From the NCBI RefSeq assembly GCF_902170565.1, contig NZ_CABHXX010000133.1, positions 62,001 through 126,000 on the forward strand: a DNA stretch of 64,000 bases, given 5' to 3'. The notes below the pieces were generated by a model, which did not search any database, had not been told where the DNA came from, and saw nothing but the letters and a program-made list of their open reading frames with translations. The DNA is from Yersinia thracica. GTDB lineage: Bacteria > Pseudomonadota > Gammaproteobacteria > Enterobacterales > Enterobacteriaceae. Position numbers and translations under genes: made by a program. Each line of letters begins with the position of its first letter. Positions within the stretch are counted from its first letter, which is position 1. Below are positions 29,706-40,658 of this stretch, in pieces.

Positions 29706-30451
29706 CAATTCTGGTCACCCGTCCATCCCCTGCCGGGGAGCAGTTAGTCAGCCGCCTGCGTGCGCTGGGCCGGGTTGCCTATCACGCGCCATTGATTGAT
29801 TTTTCTCCCGGTGGTGACCTGCCAAAACTGCCCGCATTACTGCAAGATATGCAAGCCGGTGACTTGGTTTTTGCTTTGTCGCAGAATGCGGTGCGCTACG
29901 CTAACCCGCTGTTAAAAAGAAATAACCTGTCATGGCCTGCGCAGTTATCTTATTATGCTATAGGTCGTAACACGGCATTAGCATTGCATACCGCCAGCCG
30001 TTTGCATGTCACTTACCCCCCCACGGGAGAGACCAGCGAGATGCTGTTATCATTGCCGGACTTGCAAAATTTGGCGGGTAAAAAGGCGCTGTTATTACGC
30101 GGTAATGGCGGGCGCGAGCTGCTCGGTGAAAGCCTGGATGAGCGGGGGGCAACAGTCACTTTTTGCGAATGTTATCAGCGCAGCCCGATATTTTATGATG
30201 GCAGTGAGCAAAGTGCGCATTGGCAACGTGCCGGAGTCGATATTCTGGTGGTTACCAGCGGCGAAATGTTACAACAGATCTATACTTTAGTTCCTGATTA
30301 TTATCGTTCTTCCTGGTTGCTCCGCTGCCGATTGGTGGTGGTGAGTGAGCGCCTCGCTACCTTAGCGGCCCAAATGGGCTGGAGCCATATCCGGGTCGCG
30401 GAGAATGCTGATAATGATGCGCTGATCCGCGCACTACAAGATTTTCAATAA
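29702..30451 (+). CDS. hemD: Uroporphyrinogen-III synthase HemD
   Basis: A 249-residue enzyme that cyclises hydroxymethylbilane with inversion of ring D. It starts [20 protein letters not shown], typical of the family, and shows the [14 protein letters not shown] and [16 protein letters not shown] blocks and a VTSGEML segment in the second domain. The ATG overlaps the hemC stop as ATGA, so the two are translationally coupled. hemX follows after about 30 bp. Confidence 0.95.
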   Translation: MTILVTRPSPAGEQLVSRLRALGRVAYHAPLIDFSPGGDLPKLPALLQDMQAGDLVFALSQNAVRYANPLLKRNNLSWPAQLSYYAIGRNTALALHTASRLHVTYPPTGETSEMLLSLPDLQNLAGKKALLLRGNGGRELLGESLDERGATVTFCECYQRSPIFYDGSEQSAHWQRAGVDILVVTSGEMLQQIYTLVPDYYRSSWLLRCRLVVVSERLATLAAQMGWSHIRVAENADNDALIRALQDFQ

Positions 30452-30480
30452 ACCTGAAACCTGACTATGGGATGCCCAAT

Positions 30481-31605
30481 ATGACGGAACAAAATACCCC
30501 ATCCGCGCCAGTGGAAGAGACAACCACTGCGGCTGAGAGGCACCAACAGCCAGAACCAGAAGTCCGCCAGGAGAAAAAAACCGGGCCAATTCTAGGAGCC
30601 ATTGCTATTGCACTGGTCATCGCGCTAGGGGCTGGGCTTTATTATCACGGACAGCAGCAGGCTCAGTTACAAGCGGCGGCCAATAGTGCGCTGCAAGACC
30701 AACTCGCTGAATTAAAACAGAGCCAATTGCAGGAAAAACAGCAGCTTGAGTCATTGTTACAGCAGCAAAGCAAAGCGCTGGAAGCAGCCGACCGCCAACA
30801 AACATCGCTAACTCGCCAACTTAATGAGTTGCAGGAAAAAGTCGCCACGATTTCAGGAAGTGATGCCAAAACCTGGTTGCTGGCACAAGCTGATTTTCTG
30901 GTGAAAATGGCCGGGCGCAAACTGTGGAGTGACCAAGACGTCACCACGGCGGCCACCTTACTAAAAAGTGCCGATGCCAGCCTGGCAGATATGAATGACC
31001 CGAGCCTTATCGACGTGCGCCGTGCATTAACCGAAGACATCAGCACCCTGTCGGCGGTTTCTCAAGTCGATTTCGACGGCATTATTCTCAAACTGAATCA
31101 ATTGTCTAATCAAGTCGATAACCTGCGTCTCGCCGATAATAATATTGATGATTCGCCGATGGATGCCAATAGCGATGAGCTGTCCAGCTCGTTAGCCGAA
31201 TGGCGTCAGAATCTGACCAAAAGTTGGCATAGTTTTATGTCTGACTTCATTACTATTCGCCGCCGTGATAGTAGCGCCGAGCCACTATTGGCCCCCAATC
31301 AGGACGTTTATTTACGTGAAAATATCCGCTCCCGCTTGCTGGTAGCCGCTCAGGCCGTGCCTCGCCATCAGGATGAAGTGTATAAACAGTCGTTAGAAAC
31401 GATTTCCACTTGGGTTCGTGCTTATTTTGATGTGAATGACCCGAACACTAAGGCGTTTCTGGATGAATTGGAGAACCTAAGTCAGCAATCAATTTCAATG
31501 GATGTGCCTGATCAATTGAAGAGCCAGCCGATGCTGGAAAAATTGATGCAAACCCGGGTTCGTAACTTACTGGCACAGACGCCAGTCGCCACTCAGGGGG
31601 AATAA
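30481..31605 (+). CDS. hemX: HemX, membrane protein of the hemCDXY operon
   Basis: A 374-residue protein with an N-terminal cytoplasmic segment, one membrane helix ([17 protein letters not shown], about residues 38-54) and a long Gln-rich coiled coil (about 60-125). A globular periplasmic part follows. The old label as uroporphyrinogen-III methyltransferase is not supported by any methyltransferase motif here. The real function is unsettled. The ATG at 30481 is used; one three codons earlier (30472) is also in frame. hemY follows two bases after the stop. Confidence 0.9.
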   Translation: MTEQNTPSAPVEETTTAAERHQQPEPEVRQEKKTGPILGAIAIALVIALGAGLYYHGQQQAQLQAAANSALQDQLAELKQSQLQEKQQLESLLQQQSKALEAADRQQTSLTRQLNELQEKVATISGSDAKTWLLAQADFLVKMAGRKLWSDQDVTTAATLLKSADASLADMNDPSLIDVRRALTEDISTLSAVSQVDFDGIILKLNQLSNQVDNLRLADNNIDDSPMDANSDELSSSLAEWRQNLTKSWHSFMSDFITIRRRDSSAEPLLAPNQDVYLRENIRSRLLVAAQAVPRHQDEVYKQSLETISTWVRAYFDVNDPNTKAFLDELENLSQQSISMDVPDQLKSQPMLEKLMQTRVRNLLAQTPVATQGE

Positions 31606-31607
31606 GT

Positions 31608-32807
31608 ATGCTGCGAGTCTTACTGTTATTCCTCATTCTGACTGCCGGGATCGTCCTTGGCCCTATGCTGGCAGGTCATCAAGGTTATGTATTAATCCAG
31701 ACCGACAACTACAACGTCGAAACCAGCGTGACCGGTTTAGTCATTATGTTGGTCTTGGTGTTGGTCGCATTCCTGATAGTGGAATGGATATTGCGCCGTA
31801 TTTTCCGCACCGGCGCCCGCACCCGTGGCTGGTTCTTGGGCCGTAAACGCACCCGCGCCCGTAAACAAACCCGGGCGGCGCTGATCAAACTGGCTGAAGG
31901 TGATTTCAAACAAGTTGAGAAGCTACTGACGCGAAATGCCGATCATGCTGAACAGCCGATGGTAAATTACCTACTGGCGGCAGAAGCGGCCCAGCAACGC
32001 GGTGATGAATTCCGTACCAATCAATATCTCGAGCGAGCAGCAGAAGTGGCTGATACGGAGCAATTGCCGGTCGATATCACTCGGGTGCGCATTCAGTTGG
32101 CGCAAGGGCATGTGCATGCGGCTCGTCATGGCGTTGACCGGCTCTTGGATCAAGCCCCGCGTCATCCAGAAGTGCTGCGTTTGGCCGAACAAGCTTATCT
32201 GCGCTCGGGCGCTTACAGTTCATTATTGGAGATTTTACCGGCAATGAACAAAACCCAGGTGCATACCGCTGAGGAAATCGCCGCGCTGGAGCAGCAAGCT
32301 TATATTGGCATAATGAATCAATGTATGGCGGAGGAAGGCAGCGATGGCCTGAAACGCTGGTGGAAAGATCAAAGCCGCAAAGTGCGCCATGAGATCCCAC
32401 TGCAAGTCGCCTTAGCGGAGCATCTGATTGAATGTGATGACAGTGATGTCGCCCAGCAAATCATTCTGGATGGTCTGAAGCGCCAGTATGATGAGCGGCT
32501 GGTGTTATTGATCCCGCGGTTGAAATCCGGCAATCCGGAGCCACTGGAGAAATTATTACGCCAGCACATCAAACAGCACGGAGCCACACCATTGCTCAAT
32601 AGCACTTTGGGCCAGTTAATGCTGAAACATGGGGAATGGGAAAAAGCCAGTGAGGCCTTTAAAGCCGCGCTTGCACAGCGTCCAGACGGGTATGATTATG
32701 CATGGCTGGCAGATGCTCTGGATAAACTACACCGCCCTGAAGATGCCGCACAGGCACGTCGTGAGGGGCTATTGCTCACTCTGCGGCAGAATGGCGAATC
32801 ACTTTGA
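31608..32807 (+). CDS. hemY: HemY, TPR-containing heme-operon membrane protein
   Basis: A 399-residue inner-membrane protein. Two N-terminal membrane helices (about residues 3-23 and 43-62) are followed by a basic linker and a large helical region with tetratricopeptide-like repeats (for example EKASEAFKAALAQRPDGYDY). Its precise role is not known; it is conserved after hemX and unrelated to the Gram-positive protoporphyrinogen oxidase of the same name. A terminator follows. Confidence 0.92.
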   Translation: MLRVLLLFLILTAGIVLGPMLAGHQGYVLIQTDNYNVETSVTGLVIMLVLVLVAFLIVEWILRRIFRTGARTRGWFLGRKRTRARKQTRAALIKLAEGDFKQVEKLLTRNADHAEQPMVNYLLAAEAAQQRGDEFRTNQYLERAAEVADTEQLPVDITRVRIQLAQGHVHAARHGVDRLLDQAPRHPEVLRLAEQAYLRSGAYSSLLEILPAMNKTQVHTAEEIAALEQQAYIGIMNQCMAEEGSDGLKRWWKDQSRKVRHEIPLQVALAEHLIECDDSDVAQQIILDGLKRQYDERLVLLIPRLKSGNPEPLEKLLRQHIKQHGATPLLNSTLGQLMLKHGEWEKASEAFKAALAQRPDGYDYAWLADALDKLHRPEDAAQARREGLLLTLRQNGESL

Positions 32808-32915
32808 CAGTACGCGAGTAGCTCAGTGAGTGAAGAGTTTACCGCACCCAGGGCCACTCCGGTCGCTTACGCGACTACGGCCCCAACCCCTCCATTTGGC
32901 TTTGTCAGCAGTCTG

Positions 32916-32938
32916 AGGCTCTTTCGGGAGCCTTTTCT
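32916..32938 (+). terminator. Terminator of the hemCDXY operon
   Basis: AGGCTC (32916-32921) pairs with GAGCCT (32928-32933) around a short loop, followed by TTTTCTTT. The 108 bp between the hemY stop and this stem hold no gene that I can recognise. Confidence 0.7.
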
Positions 32939-32941
32939 TTA

Positions 32942-33004
32942 CCCCTGATTCGGGTAAGTGCGTGCAGCTAACAACCCTGCGGCTTCAAGTAGCAAAGAGT
33001 ACCC
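32942..33004. repeat. Right half of an ERIC element
   Basis: TGATTCGGGTAAGTGCGTGC followed by AGCTAACAACCCTGCGGCTT and CAAGTAGCAAAGAGTACCC is the right half of an ERIC. The left half is missing. It lies between the hem operon terminator and the 3' end of glmZ. Confidence 0.82.
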
Positions 33005-33228
33005 AAAAAAAAACGCTTGCCGGAAAGGGCAAGCGTCTGAAATTTTCAGGTCTACAGACAACAATGTCGGTGCCTCACTCAACGTTATGTCCGGTATGTG
33101 ATGAAGATATTCAACATCGTTTACATGGACAATAGGCACCCTAAAATCGGCTCTGCGTCATCCCTGGGTTTATGAAGCTATATTGGCTATAAAACCAAGC
33201 TATCATAATAAGTGGGATGAGCATCTAC
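33005..33228 (-). ncRNA. glmZ: Small regulatory RNA GlmZ
   Basis: The minus strand begins GTAGATGCTCATCCC and contains ATGACGCAGAGCCG, ACGTTGAGTGAGGCACC, TTGTTGTC and AGACCTG in the same order as E. coli GlmZ, and it ends in a terminator stem (33014-33022 with 33029-33037) and nine U. The position next to hemY is also as in E. coli. GlmZ base-pairs with the glmS leader, with Hfq, to activate translation of glucosamine-6-phosphate synthase; RapZ and RNase E inactivate it. The segment around 33070-33090 corresponds to the pairing and cleavage region. Length is about 224 nt, near the E. coli 207. Confidence 0.92.
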
Positions 33229-33239
33229 AGGGTAGATAT

Positions 33240-33256
33240 TGCACTTAGCGTGCCAA
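33240..33256 (-). promoter_or_regulatory. Sigma-54-type promoter of glmZ
   Basis: On the minus strand TTGGCACGCTAAGTGCA has the -24 GG and -12 GC elements at the exact spacing required by sigma 54. Twelve bases downstream of the -12 element is position 33229, one base from the predicted GlmZ 5' end. No good sigma-70 -10 box at the matching place is evident. Confidence 0.85.
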
Positions 33257-33398
33257 GTCGTAAAATTAGCGGGATTTTTACTCACGTTCTCAATTAAATC
33301 CCCGTAATTATATGATAATTAATTATTTTATTTTTTTACTCACTCATCCTGTAATACATCCACCCCATCATGCTGAGTTTCGTCCCACCGAAGTGATC

Positions 33399-33511
33399 TG
33401 TCGCTACAAAACGACGTTATAAACTGTCATTTTTTTTCTTTATATTTATCAGTTAATTATGTGTCTCTGTTTAGAGACAAAGCATCTGGCTTTTGTCGCA
33501 AAAAACCAACA
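33399..33511. promoter_or_regulatory. Three GlrR-type upstream activator sites of glmZ
   Basis: The GlrR consensus TGTC-N10-GACA is matched exactly by TGTCTCTGTTTAGAGACA (33462-33479), and with one mismatch by TGTCGCTACAAAACGACG (33399-33416) and TGTCGCAAAAAACCAACA (33494-33511). They lie about 170 to 280 bp upstream of the glmZ sigma-54 promoter, with AT-rich DNA between that could bind IHF. Confidence 0.75.
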
Positions 33512-33699
33512 CTTCACTTCTCACCAGATAAATAGAGATTCTGGCCCGGCTACATGCTGTGTTTGATCAAAAAGTGCCGATGCCGGTTTCTTATGCAAGA
33601 GGAATGAACGCAGCCATAGATAGTAGAATGAGATGATAAGGGAAATGAGTAACAGGGAAATAGACTTGAGACAAATAAGACAGAGACAAAATACAGACG

Positions 33700-33727
33700 A
33701 AAAAAAACCCCGCATTGCGGGGTTTCT
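33700..33727 (-). terminator. Terminator of the tRNA operon
   Basis: On the minus strand AAACCCCGCAATGCGGGG is followed by a run of T. The stem is at 33708-33722, just after the proline tRNA. Confidence 0.88.
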
Positions 33728-33735
33728 TCTTAAAT

Positions 33736-33812
33736 TGGTCGGCGAGAGAGGATTCGAACCTCCGACCCACTGGTCCCAAACCAGTTGCGCTACCAAGCTG
33801 CGCTACTCGCCG
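33736..33812 (-). tRNA. proM: tRNA-Pro (TGG anticodon)
   Basis: A 77-nt cloverleaf with encoded CCA, beginning CGGCGAGTAGCGCAGCTTGG and carrying anticodon loop TTTGGGA. The T-arm GGTTCGAATCC is complete. It is the last gene of the argX-hisR-leuT-proM type operon and matches E. coli proM almost throughout. Confidence 0.96.
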
Positions 33813-33887
33813 ATTTCTTACTGCTTACTCTACATGGTCTTTCGACCTATGTCCATGTAAATCTTAATAAAATCTACATGTTTTGTG

Positions 33888-33974
33888 TGGTGCGAAGGGA
33901 GGGACTTGAACCCTCACGTCCGTAAGGACACTAACACCTGAAGCTAGCGCGTCTACCAATTCCGCCACCATCGC
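33888..33974 (-). tRNA. leuT: tRNA-Leu (CAG anticodon)
   Basis: An 87-nt class II tRNA with a long variable arm (TGTCCTTACGGACG) and encoded CCA. The anticodon loop is CTTCAGG. The acceptor stem pairs GCGATGG with CCTTCGC and so has a T-T mismatch at the fifth pair; the E. coli gene has an A-C mismatch at the same pair. Confidence 0.96.
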
Positions 33975-33989
33975 ATGTTCCACAAAATT

Positions 33990-34065
33990 TGGGGTGGCTA
34001 ATGGGGCTCGAACCCACGACAACTGGAATCACAATCCAGGGCTCTACCAACTGAGCTATAGCCAC
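33990..34065 (-). tRNA. hisR: tRNA-His (GTG anticodon)
   Basis: A 76-nt cloverleaf beginning GTGGCTATAGCTCAGTTGG with anticodon loop TTGTGAT and encoded CCA. A G precedes it at 34066 and supplies the extra 5' G(-1) needed for histidylation. Confidence 0.96.
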
Positions 34066-34148
34066 CATAACTTCCTACTACTTACAGCTTACTTCGACTT
34101 CGTCGTACGCGGCAATCTTACCACCGCAGCTCTTGCACACAAAATTAA

Positions 34149-34225
<77 letters not shown>

Positions 34226-34246
34226 TTAGCGCCGTTGCGGGTGAGG

Positions 34247-34275
34247 ATACTACGGTTTTAATACTTGGCTGTCTA
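34247..34275 (-). promoter_or_regulatory. Promoter of the tRNA operon
   Basis: On the minus strand TAGACA (-35, 34270-34275) and TAGTAT (-10, 34247-34252) are 17 bp apart, followed by a C-rich discriminator (CCTCACCCGC) of the kind linked to stringent control. The 148 bp from argX to yifK hold no other feature that I see. Confidence 0.7.
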
Positions 34276-34373
34276 GTGCTTTTTTAGAAGAAATGGTGTG
34301 TTTGCTTACGCTTTGCACACTCTGCCGCAAAAGTCAGCCATTGCTAGCCCTCACTCCGCCCTATTCGCTGGTT

Positions 34374-35765
34374 TTATAGGCGCTTTTTGTCAGCTACATT
34401 CTGTTTATGCATTCCCAAGCCCAAATAGCAGGCCGTCACCAAGCCAAGGAATATCACCCCAACCAACAAAGATAACCGAGTATCGGGGTTAATGCCCATC
34501 CCCACTAACACACAAATCAGGAAAGCGATGGTGAGATAGTTTACATAGGGGAACATGATGGATTTAAACGGATGCTGCTTTAATGCCTCTTTGTGCACCT
34601 GTCGGAAACGCAGTTGGCTCACTAACACCACGAACCACGGCACCATGCCCGGCAACACGCTGGCGCTGTAAACATACACAAACACCTGCTGTGGATTAGG
34701 AATGATGTAATTGAGGCTCGATCCCACCAGTAAACACAAAATCGTGACAGCAATACAATAAACCGGAACACCGCTGGCAGACAGTTTAGTCAGGCAAGCT
34801 GGCAACTGGCGGTTCTTCGCCAGCGCATACAACATGCGCCCGCCACTATACATACCGCTATTACACCCCGACAGCGCGGCGGTGAGCACCACAAAGTTGA
34901 TAATACCCGCAGCTGAAACTATCCCTATCTTGGCAAAAGTCAGTACAAACGGGCTGCCCCCCGTCCCAATGCCGTCCCACGGGAAGATAGTGACAATCAC
35001 GAAAATTGCGCCGACATAGAAAATCAGGATGCGCCAAAGGATATTATTGATAGCTCGCTTTAAGGTGACCTGCGGATTCCTCGCTTCACCCGCCGTAATC
35101 CCCACCAGCTCAACCCCCTGATAGGACGCCACCACAATACACAGCGCAAACATGAAGCCTTTCCAGCCGCCAGCGAAGAAGCCGCCGTGGGCCGTCAGAT
35201 TATCAAAACCAATGGCCTGACCCTGATTACCAAAGCCGAAGAAAATGACGCCCAAGCCCACCAGAATCATCACAATGATAGTGGTGACTTTGATCATCGC
35301 AAACCAGAACTCCAGCTCACCATACAGTCTTACCGCCGCGAGATTAGCCAGCGCCACTATCGCCACCCCCGCAATAGCAGGTAACCATTGCGGCATTTCT
35401 GGGAACCAAAACTGAACATACACGCCAATCGCGGTAATTTCAGATATCCCCACCGCTATCCACATAAACCAATAACCCCAAGCTGTTAGATAGCCGAAAT
35501 AGGGACTGAGATATTTATGTGCATACACGGCAAAAGAGCCTGCAACCGGCTCCAAATAGAGCATTTCGCCCATTGACCGCATAATAAAGAATACAAATAA
35601 GCCCGCAATAATATAAGCCAGTAAGACCGACGGCCCCGCCCATTGTAATGTGCTGGCGGACCCCATAAATAGCCCAACGCCAATGGTACCACCCAACGCT
35701 ATCAGTTCGATATGTCGGGCCTCCAGCCCACGGTGTAATCCTTTTTTCTCTTCGTTGTCTACCAT
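34374..35765 (-). CDS. yifK: Amino acid permease YifK (threonine/serine transporter type)
   Basis: A 463-residue APC-superfamily transporter with twelve membrane segments. The N terminus [26 protein letters not shown] is the amino acid permease signature, and [24 protein letters not shown] follows. The E. coli homologue transports threonine and serine. The frame opens earlier with a TTG (35825), but the ATG at 35765 has GAGGAT upstream and matches family length. It lies after wecG and before the tRNA operon, as in E. coli. The Salmonella yifK message is controlled by GcvB. Confidence 0.9.
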   Translation of the reverse strand: MVDNEEKKGLHRGLEARHIELIALGGTIGVGLFMGSASTLQWAGPSVLLAYIIAGLFVFFIMRSMGEMLYLEPVAGSFAVYAHKYLSPYFGYLTAWGYWFMWIAVGISEITAIGVYVQFWFPEMPQWLPAIAGVAIVALANLAAVRLYGELEFWFAMIKVTTIIVMILVGLGVIFFGFGNQGQAIGFDNLTAHGGFFAGGWKGFMFALCIVVASYQGVELVGITAGEARNPQVTLKRAINNILWRILIFYVGAIFVIVTIFPWDGIGTGGSPFVLTFAKIGIVSAAGIINFVVLTAALSGCNSGMYSGGRMLYALAKNRQLPACLTKLSASGVPVYCIAVTILCLLVGSSLNYIIPNPQQVFVYVYSASVLPGMVPWFVVLVSQLRFRQVHKEALKQHPFKSIMFPYVNYLTIAFLICVLVGMGINPDTRLSLLVGVIFLGLVTACYLGLGMHKQNVADKKRL

Positions 35766-35812
35766 ATATCCTCTATAACCTACTGGTGTGTCTGCTCCGG
35801 ATTCCCGGTTGT

Positions 35813-35843
35813 TTTTGTTATTCAATTGCTTTTGTTATTCAAT
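35813..35843. repeat. 17-bp direct repeat in the yifK leader
   Basis: TTTTGTTATTCAAT occurs at 35813-35826 and 35830-35843. Read in the yifK direction this gives two A/C-rich blocks (AATAACAAAAGC and AATAACAAAAAC) about 50-80 bases before the yifK start. The rest of the 351-bp yifK-wecG gap is AT-rich with no gene seen. Confidence 0.65.
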
Positions 35844-36078
35844 AAAGAAGTAACGACCAAATAAAACATTTAGCTTAATTATTAATACAGATTAAATAAT
35901 AGAAAAACGGCCCTTAAATGACCGCAAAGCCCTAATCGGCCGGTATCGTTCCGTATCTGGGTCAGATAAGCAAACAAGAAATTAAAACTTTATGGAATAA
36001 AAGTATGATAATTGATTCCATAATGGAATTAAGCACTGGCGGTATTAACTTGGGGAATGAATGGAAGACATTTTATAA

Positions 36079-36104
36079 CCTCAGGACCAAATTTGATCCT
36101 GAGG
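36079..36104 (-). terminator. Probable terminator after wecG
   Basis: CCTCAGGA (36079-36086) and TCCTGAGG (36097-36104) form an eight-base-pair stem with a ten-base loop. On the minus strand it is followed by TTATAAAA, a poor U-run, so termination may be partial. Confidence 0.5.
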
Positions 36105-36116
36105 CTAAAGAAGTTA

Positions 36117-36911
36117 TTACAAGCGACCGCTGTAATAATAACCGACAAATTTGAGCAGTTTGAATTGGCGACGGATACGGCTGGGTTGCGCCAACAGGCG
36201 ATATAGCCACTCCAGCCCCATGTTTTGCCATATTTTGGGCGCTCGCTTAACATGGCCGGTAAAGACGTCGTAAGTGCCGCCAACTCCCATATAGAGTGCA
36301 TCAGGATAGGCTTTACGGCAATCACGCATAAATATTTCCTGCTTAGGTGACCCCATGGCAACCGTGACAATTGCCGCGCCACTGGCAGTAATGCGGGCAA
36401 ATAGCGCTTCGCGCTGTTCCGGCGTGAAATAACCGTCCTGACTGCCCACCAGATTCACATTCCATTGCGCACGCAACTTGGCTTCAGTTTCGGCGAGAAT
36501 CTCTGGCTTGCCGCCGACCAAAAATACCGGCGTCCCTTGCTGACCCGCGCGTTGCATTATCGCTTCCCACAAGTCGGCCCCCGCCACTCGCGACAATTGC
36601 GCTTGCGGATATTTACGGCGGATAGCGCGCACCATACTGATGCCATCGGCATACAGGTATTCAGCTTCACTAATCAGGTCACGCAGAGCGGCATCATCCT
36701 CGGCTTTCAGCAGTTTCTCTGCATTCATTGCCACCAACGTGCCGGTCTTCACCGGGCCACTGCTCAGCAGATGATTGAGCACCTGTTCCATGTCACGAAA
36801 GCCCCAAATGTCGAAGCCACGGACATTGTATTTGGGAATATCAATAGCTTTTGGAATATCAATAGCTTTTGGAGTATCAATAGCTTTTGGAATATCAGTA
36901 TTCTGTTCCAT
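36117..36911 (-). CDS. wecG: UDP-ManNAcA transferase WecG (lipid II synthesis of ECA)
   Basis: A 264-residue GT26-family enzyme that adds N-acetylmannosaminuronic acid to lipid I of enterobacterial common antigen. Signature blocks are [40 protein letters not shown] and [18 protein letters not shown]. The protein is about 18 residues longer than E. coli WecG because of a repeated hexapeptide (IDIPKA or IDTPKA) at residues 7-27. The ATG at 36911 follows AGGA; a GTG just before it is also in frame. It is the last wec gene and starts 9 bp after wzyE. Confidence 0.95.
   Translation of the reverse strand: MEQNTDIPKAIDTPKAIDIPKAIDIPKYNVRGFDIWGFRDMEQVLNHLLSSGPVKTGTLVAMNAEKLLKAEDDAALRDLISEAEYLYADGISMVRAIRRKYPQAQLSRVAGADLWEAIMQRAGQQGTPVFLVGGKPEILAETEAKLRAQWNVNLVGSQDGYFTPEQREALFARITASGAAIVTVAMGSPKQEIFMRDCRKAYPDALYMGVGGTYDVFTGHVKRAPKIWQNMGLEWLYRLLAQPSRIRRQFKLLKFVGYYYSGRL
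36835..36900. repeat. 18-bp tandem repeat inside the wecG 5' coding end
   Basis: GGAATATCAATAGCTTTT at 36835-36852 and 36853-36870, one variant copy (GGAGTATCAATAGCTTTT) at 36871-36888 and a partial copy to 36900. Being 18 bp, it changes copy number without shifting the wecG frame. Confidence 0.9.
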
Positions 36912-36919
36912 CACGATCC

Positions 36920-39384
<2,465 letters not shown>

Positions 39385-39400
39385 CTACTGTAAAGAGTGT

Positions 39401-40657
39401 TTACGGTGATGAATGTCTACGATACATAAGGAATACGCAGCTACAGAGCGCAAAATAGACGATATAAGTGGCCATATAAGCCTGTGCCGCGCCCAAAGAG
39501 CCATTCATTGGGATTAACCAATGGGCAAACCCAGTCAACAGTAAGAACTGGCTGACTTCCGTCAGAATGTAAAAACGTAAAGACGCTTTGGCAATCACCA
39601 GATAGCCGAACACGTAAGACCCGACCTTCAATACATCACCGACCAACTGCCAAGCGAAGAGGTCGCGCATGGCCGTAAACTGATGAGAAAACAACAGCCA
39701 AATAGCAAAATCACGTAATAACCAGACCATCAAACTGGCGGTCGCTACTGCCGGTAACACAAATTTCAATGAGCGCAGAATTTCACGGGAAATATCTGCT
39801 TTAGCTTTGAGCCTTGAGAGTGTCGGCAGCAAATAGACGGTAAATGACGCTGTGATAAATTGTAGATAAGCATCTGAAATACTGCTTACCCCTTGCCAAA
39901 TCCCGACAGCATCCCAGCCATAGCGGTCAGCCAGCAAGTTACGCATCATCACATAGGCAACCGGCAAGGTCACCGAAGTAATCAACGCCATGATGGTAAA
40001 TTTGCCCAAATGGCTGGCTAATGCTTTGTCCCAGCTAAGTTTAAGATAGCTGAGCGGAATAGTCTTGCGCCGAATCAACATGGCGGCAGCAGGAATAACC
40101 ACCAGCGCGGGGACTAATGCCAAACCCAATAGCGCGCCAGGATAACCGCCGATCCGGAAGCAAATATAGTACGCGACGACACCAATCAGGCTGCCGCCGA
40201 TCACCGCCAGCGCATTGCCCATCGCATCGCGATAGCCTTTGAGAATGGCTAAAAACAGATTGGCGTAGGCAATCCCCATTTGGATAAACGCCACCGCCCG
40301 CACCACATTCTGGTAATCAGCATGGCCAAATAACGCAATACTGACCGGTTTAGCCGCCAGCAAGAAAACCAATGCCAGCAGAGTTGAAAAACCCAGCACA
40401 ATCGCTGATGACGTCCCCACGACTGCGCGCAAACGTTCAGGTTGCTGATGATATTCAGCAACATATTTAGTAATGCCGTTAAAGATACCCGCGCCAGAGA
40501 GCACGCCCAATACCGTAATTAACTGGCGGAAGTTACCCGCCTGCCCAACACCGCTGGGGCCAAAGGTCACCGCCAGCAGTTTCACCACTAACAGCCCGAC
40601 GCCGATTTTAATCAGCGTAGAGCCAGCAGTCCAAATCGATGCTTTTGCCAGAGACAT
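39401..40657 (-). CDS. wzxE: ECA lipid III flippase WzxE
   Basis: A 418-residue MOP-superfamily transporter with about twelve membrane segments. It moves undecaprenyl-pyrophosphate-linked ECA trisaccharide to the periplasmic face. The opening MSLAKASIWTAGSTLIKIGVGLLVVKLLA and TFGPSGVGQAGNFRQLITVLG are typical of WzxE. It is separated by one base from wecE and lies in the wec operon. Confidence 0.95.
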   Translation of the reverse strand: MSLAKASIWTAGSTLIKIGVGLLVVKLLAVTFGPSGVGQAGNFRQLITVLGVLSGAGIFNGITKYVAEYHQQPERLRAVVGTSSAIVLGFSTLLALVFLLAAKPVSIALFGHADYQNVVRAVAFIQMGIAYANLFLAILKGYRDAMGNALAVIGGSLIGVVAYYICFRIGGYPGALLGLALVPALVVIPAAAMLIRRKTIPLSYLKLSWDKALASHLGKFTIMALITSVTLPVAYVMMRNLLADRYGWDAVGIWQGVSSISDAYLQFITASFTVYLLPTLSRLKAKADISREILRSLKFVLPAVATASLMVWLLRDFAIWLLFSHQFTAMRDLFAWQLVGDVLKVGSYVFGYLVIAKASLRFYILTEVSQFLLLTGFAHWLIPMNGSLGAAQAYMATYIVYFALCSCVFLMYRRHSSP

Positions 40658-40658
40658 A

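Noticed and set aside
32812-32850. tRNA-like GAGTAGCTCAGTGAGTGAAG segment after hemY
   Set aside because: Only a D-arm-like motif is present. No acceptor stem, anticodon arm or T-arm follows, so it is not a tRNA gene.
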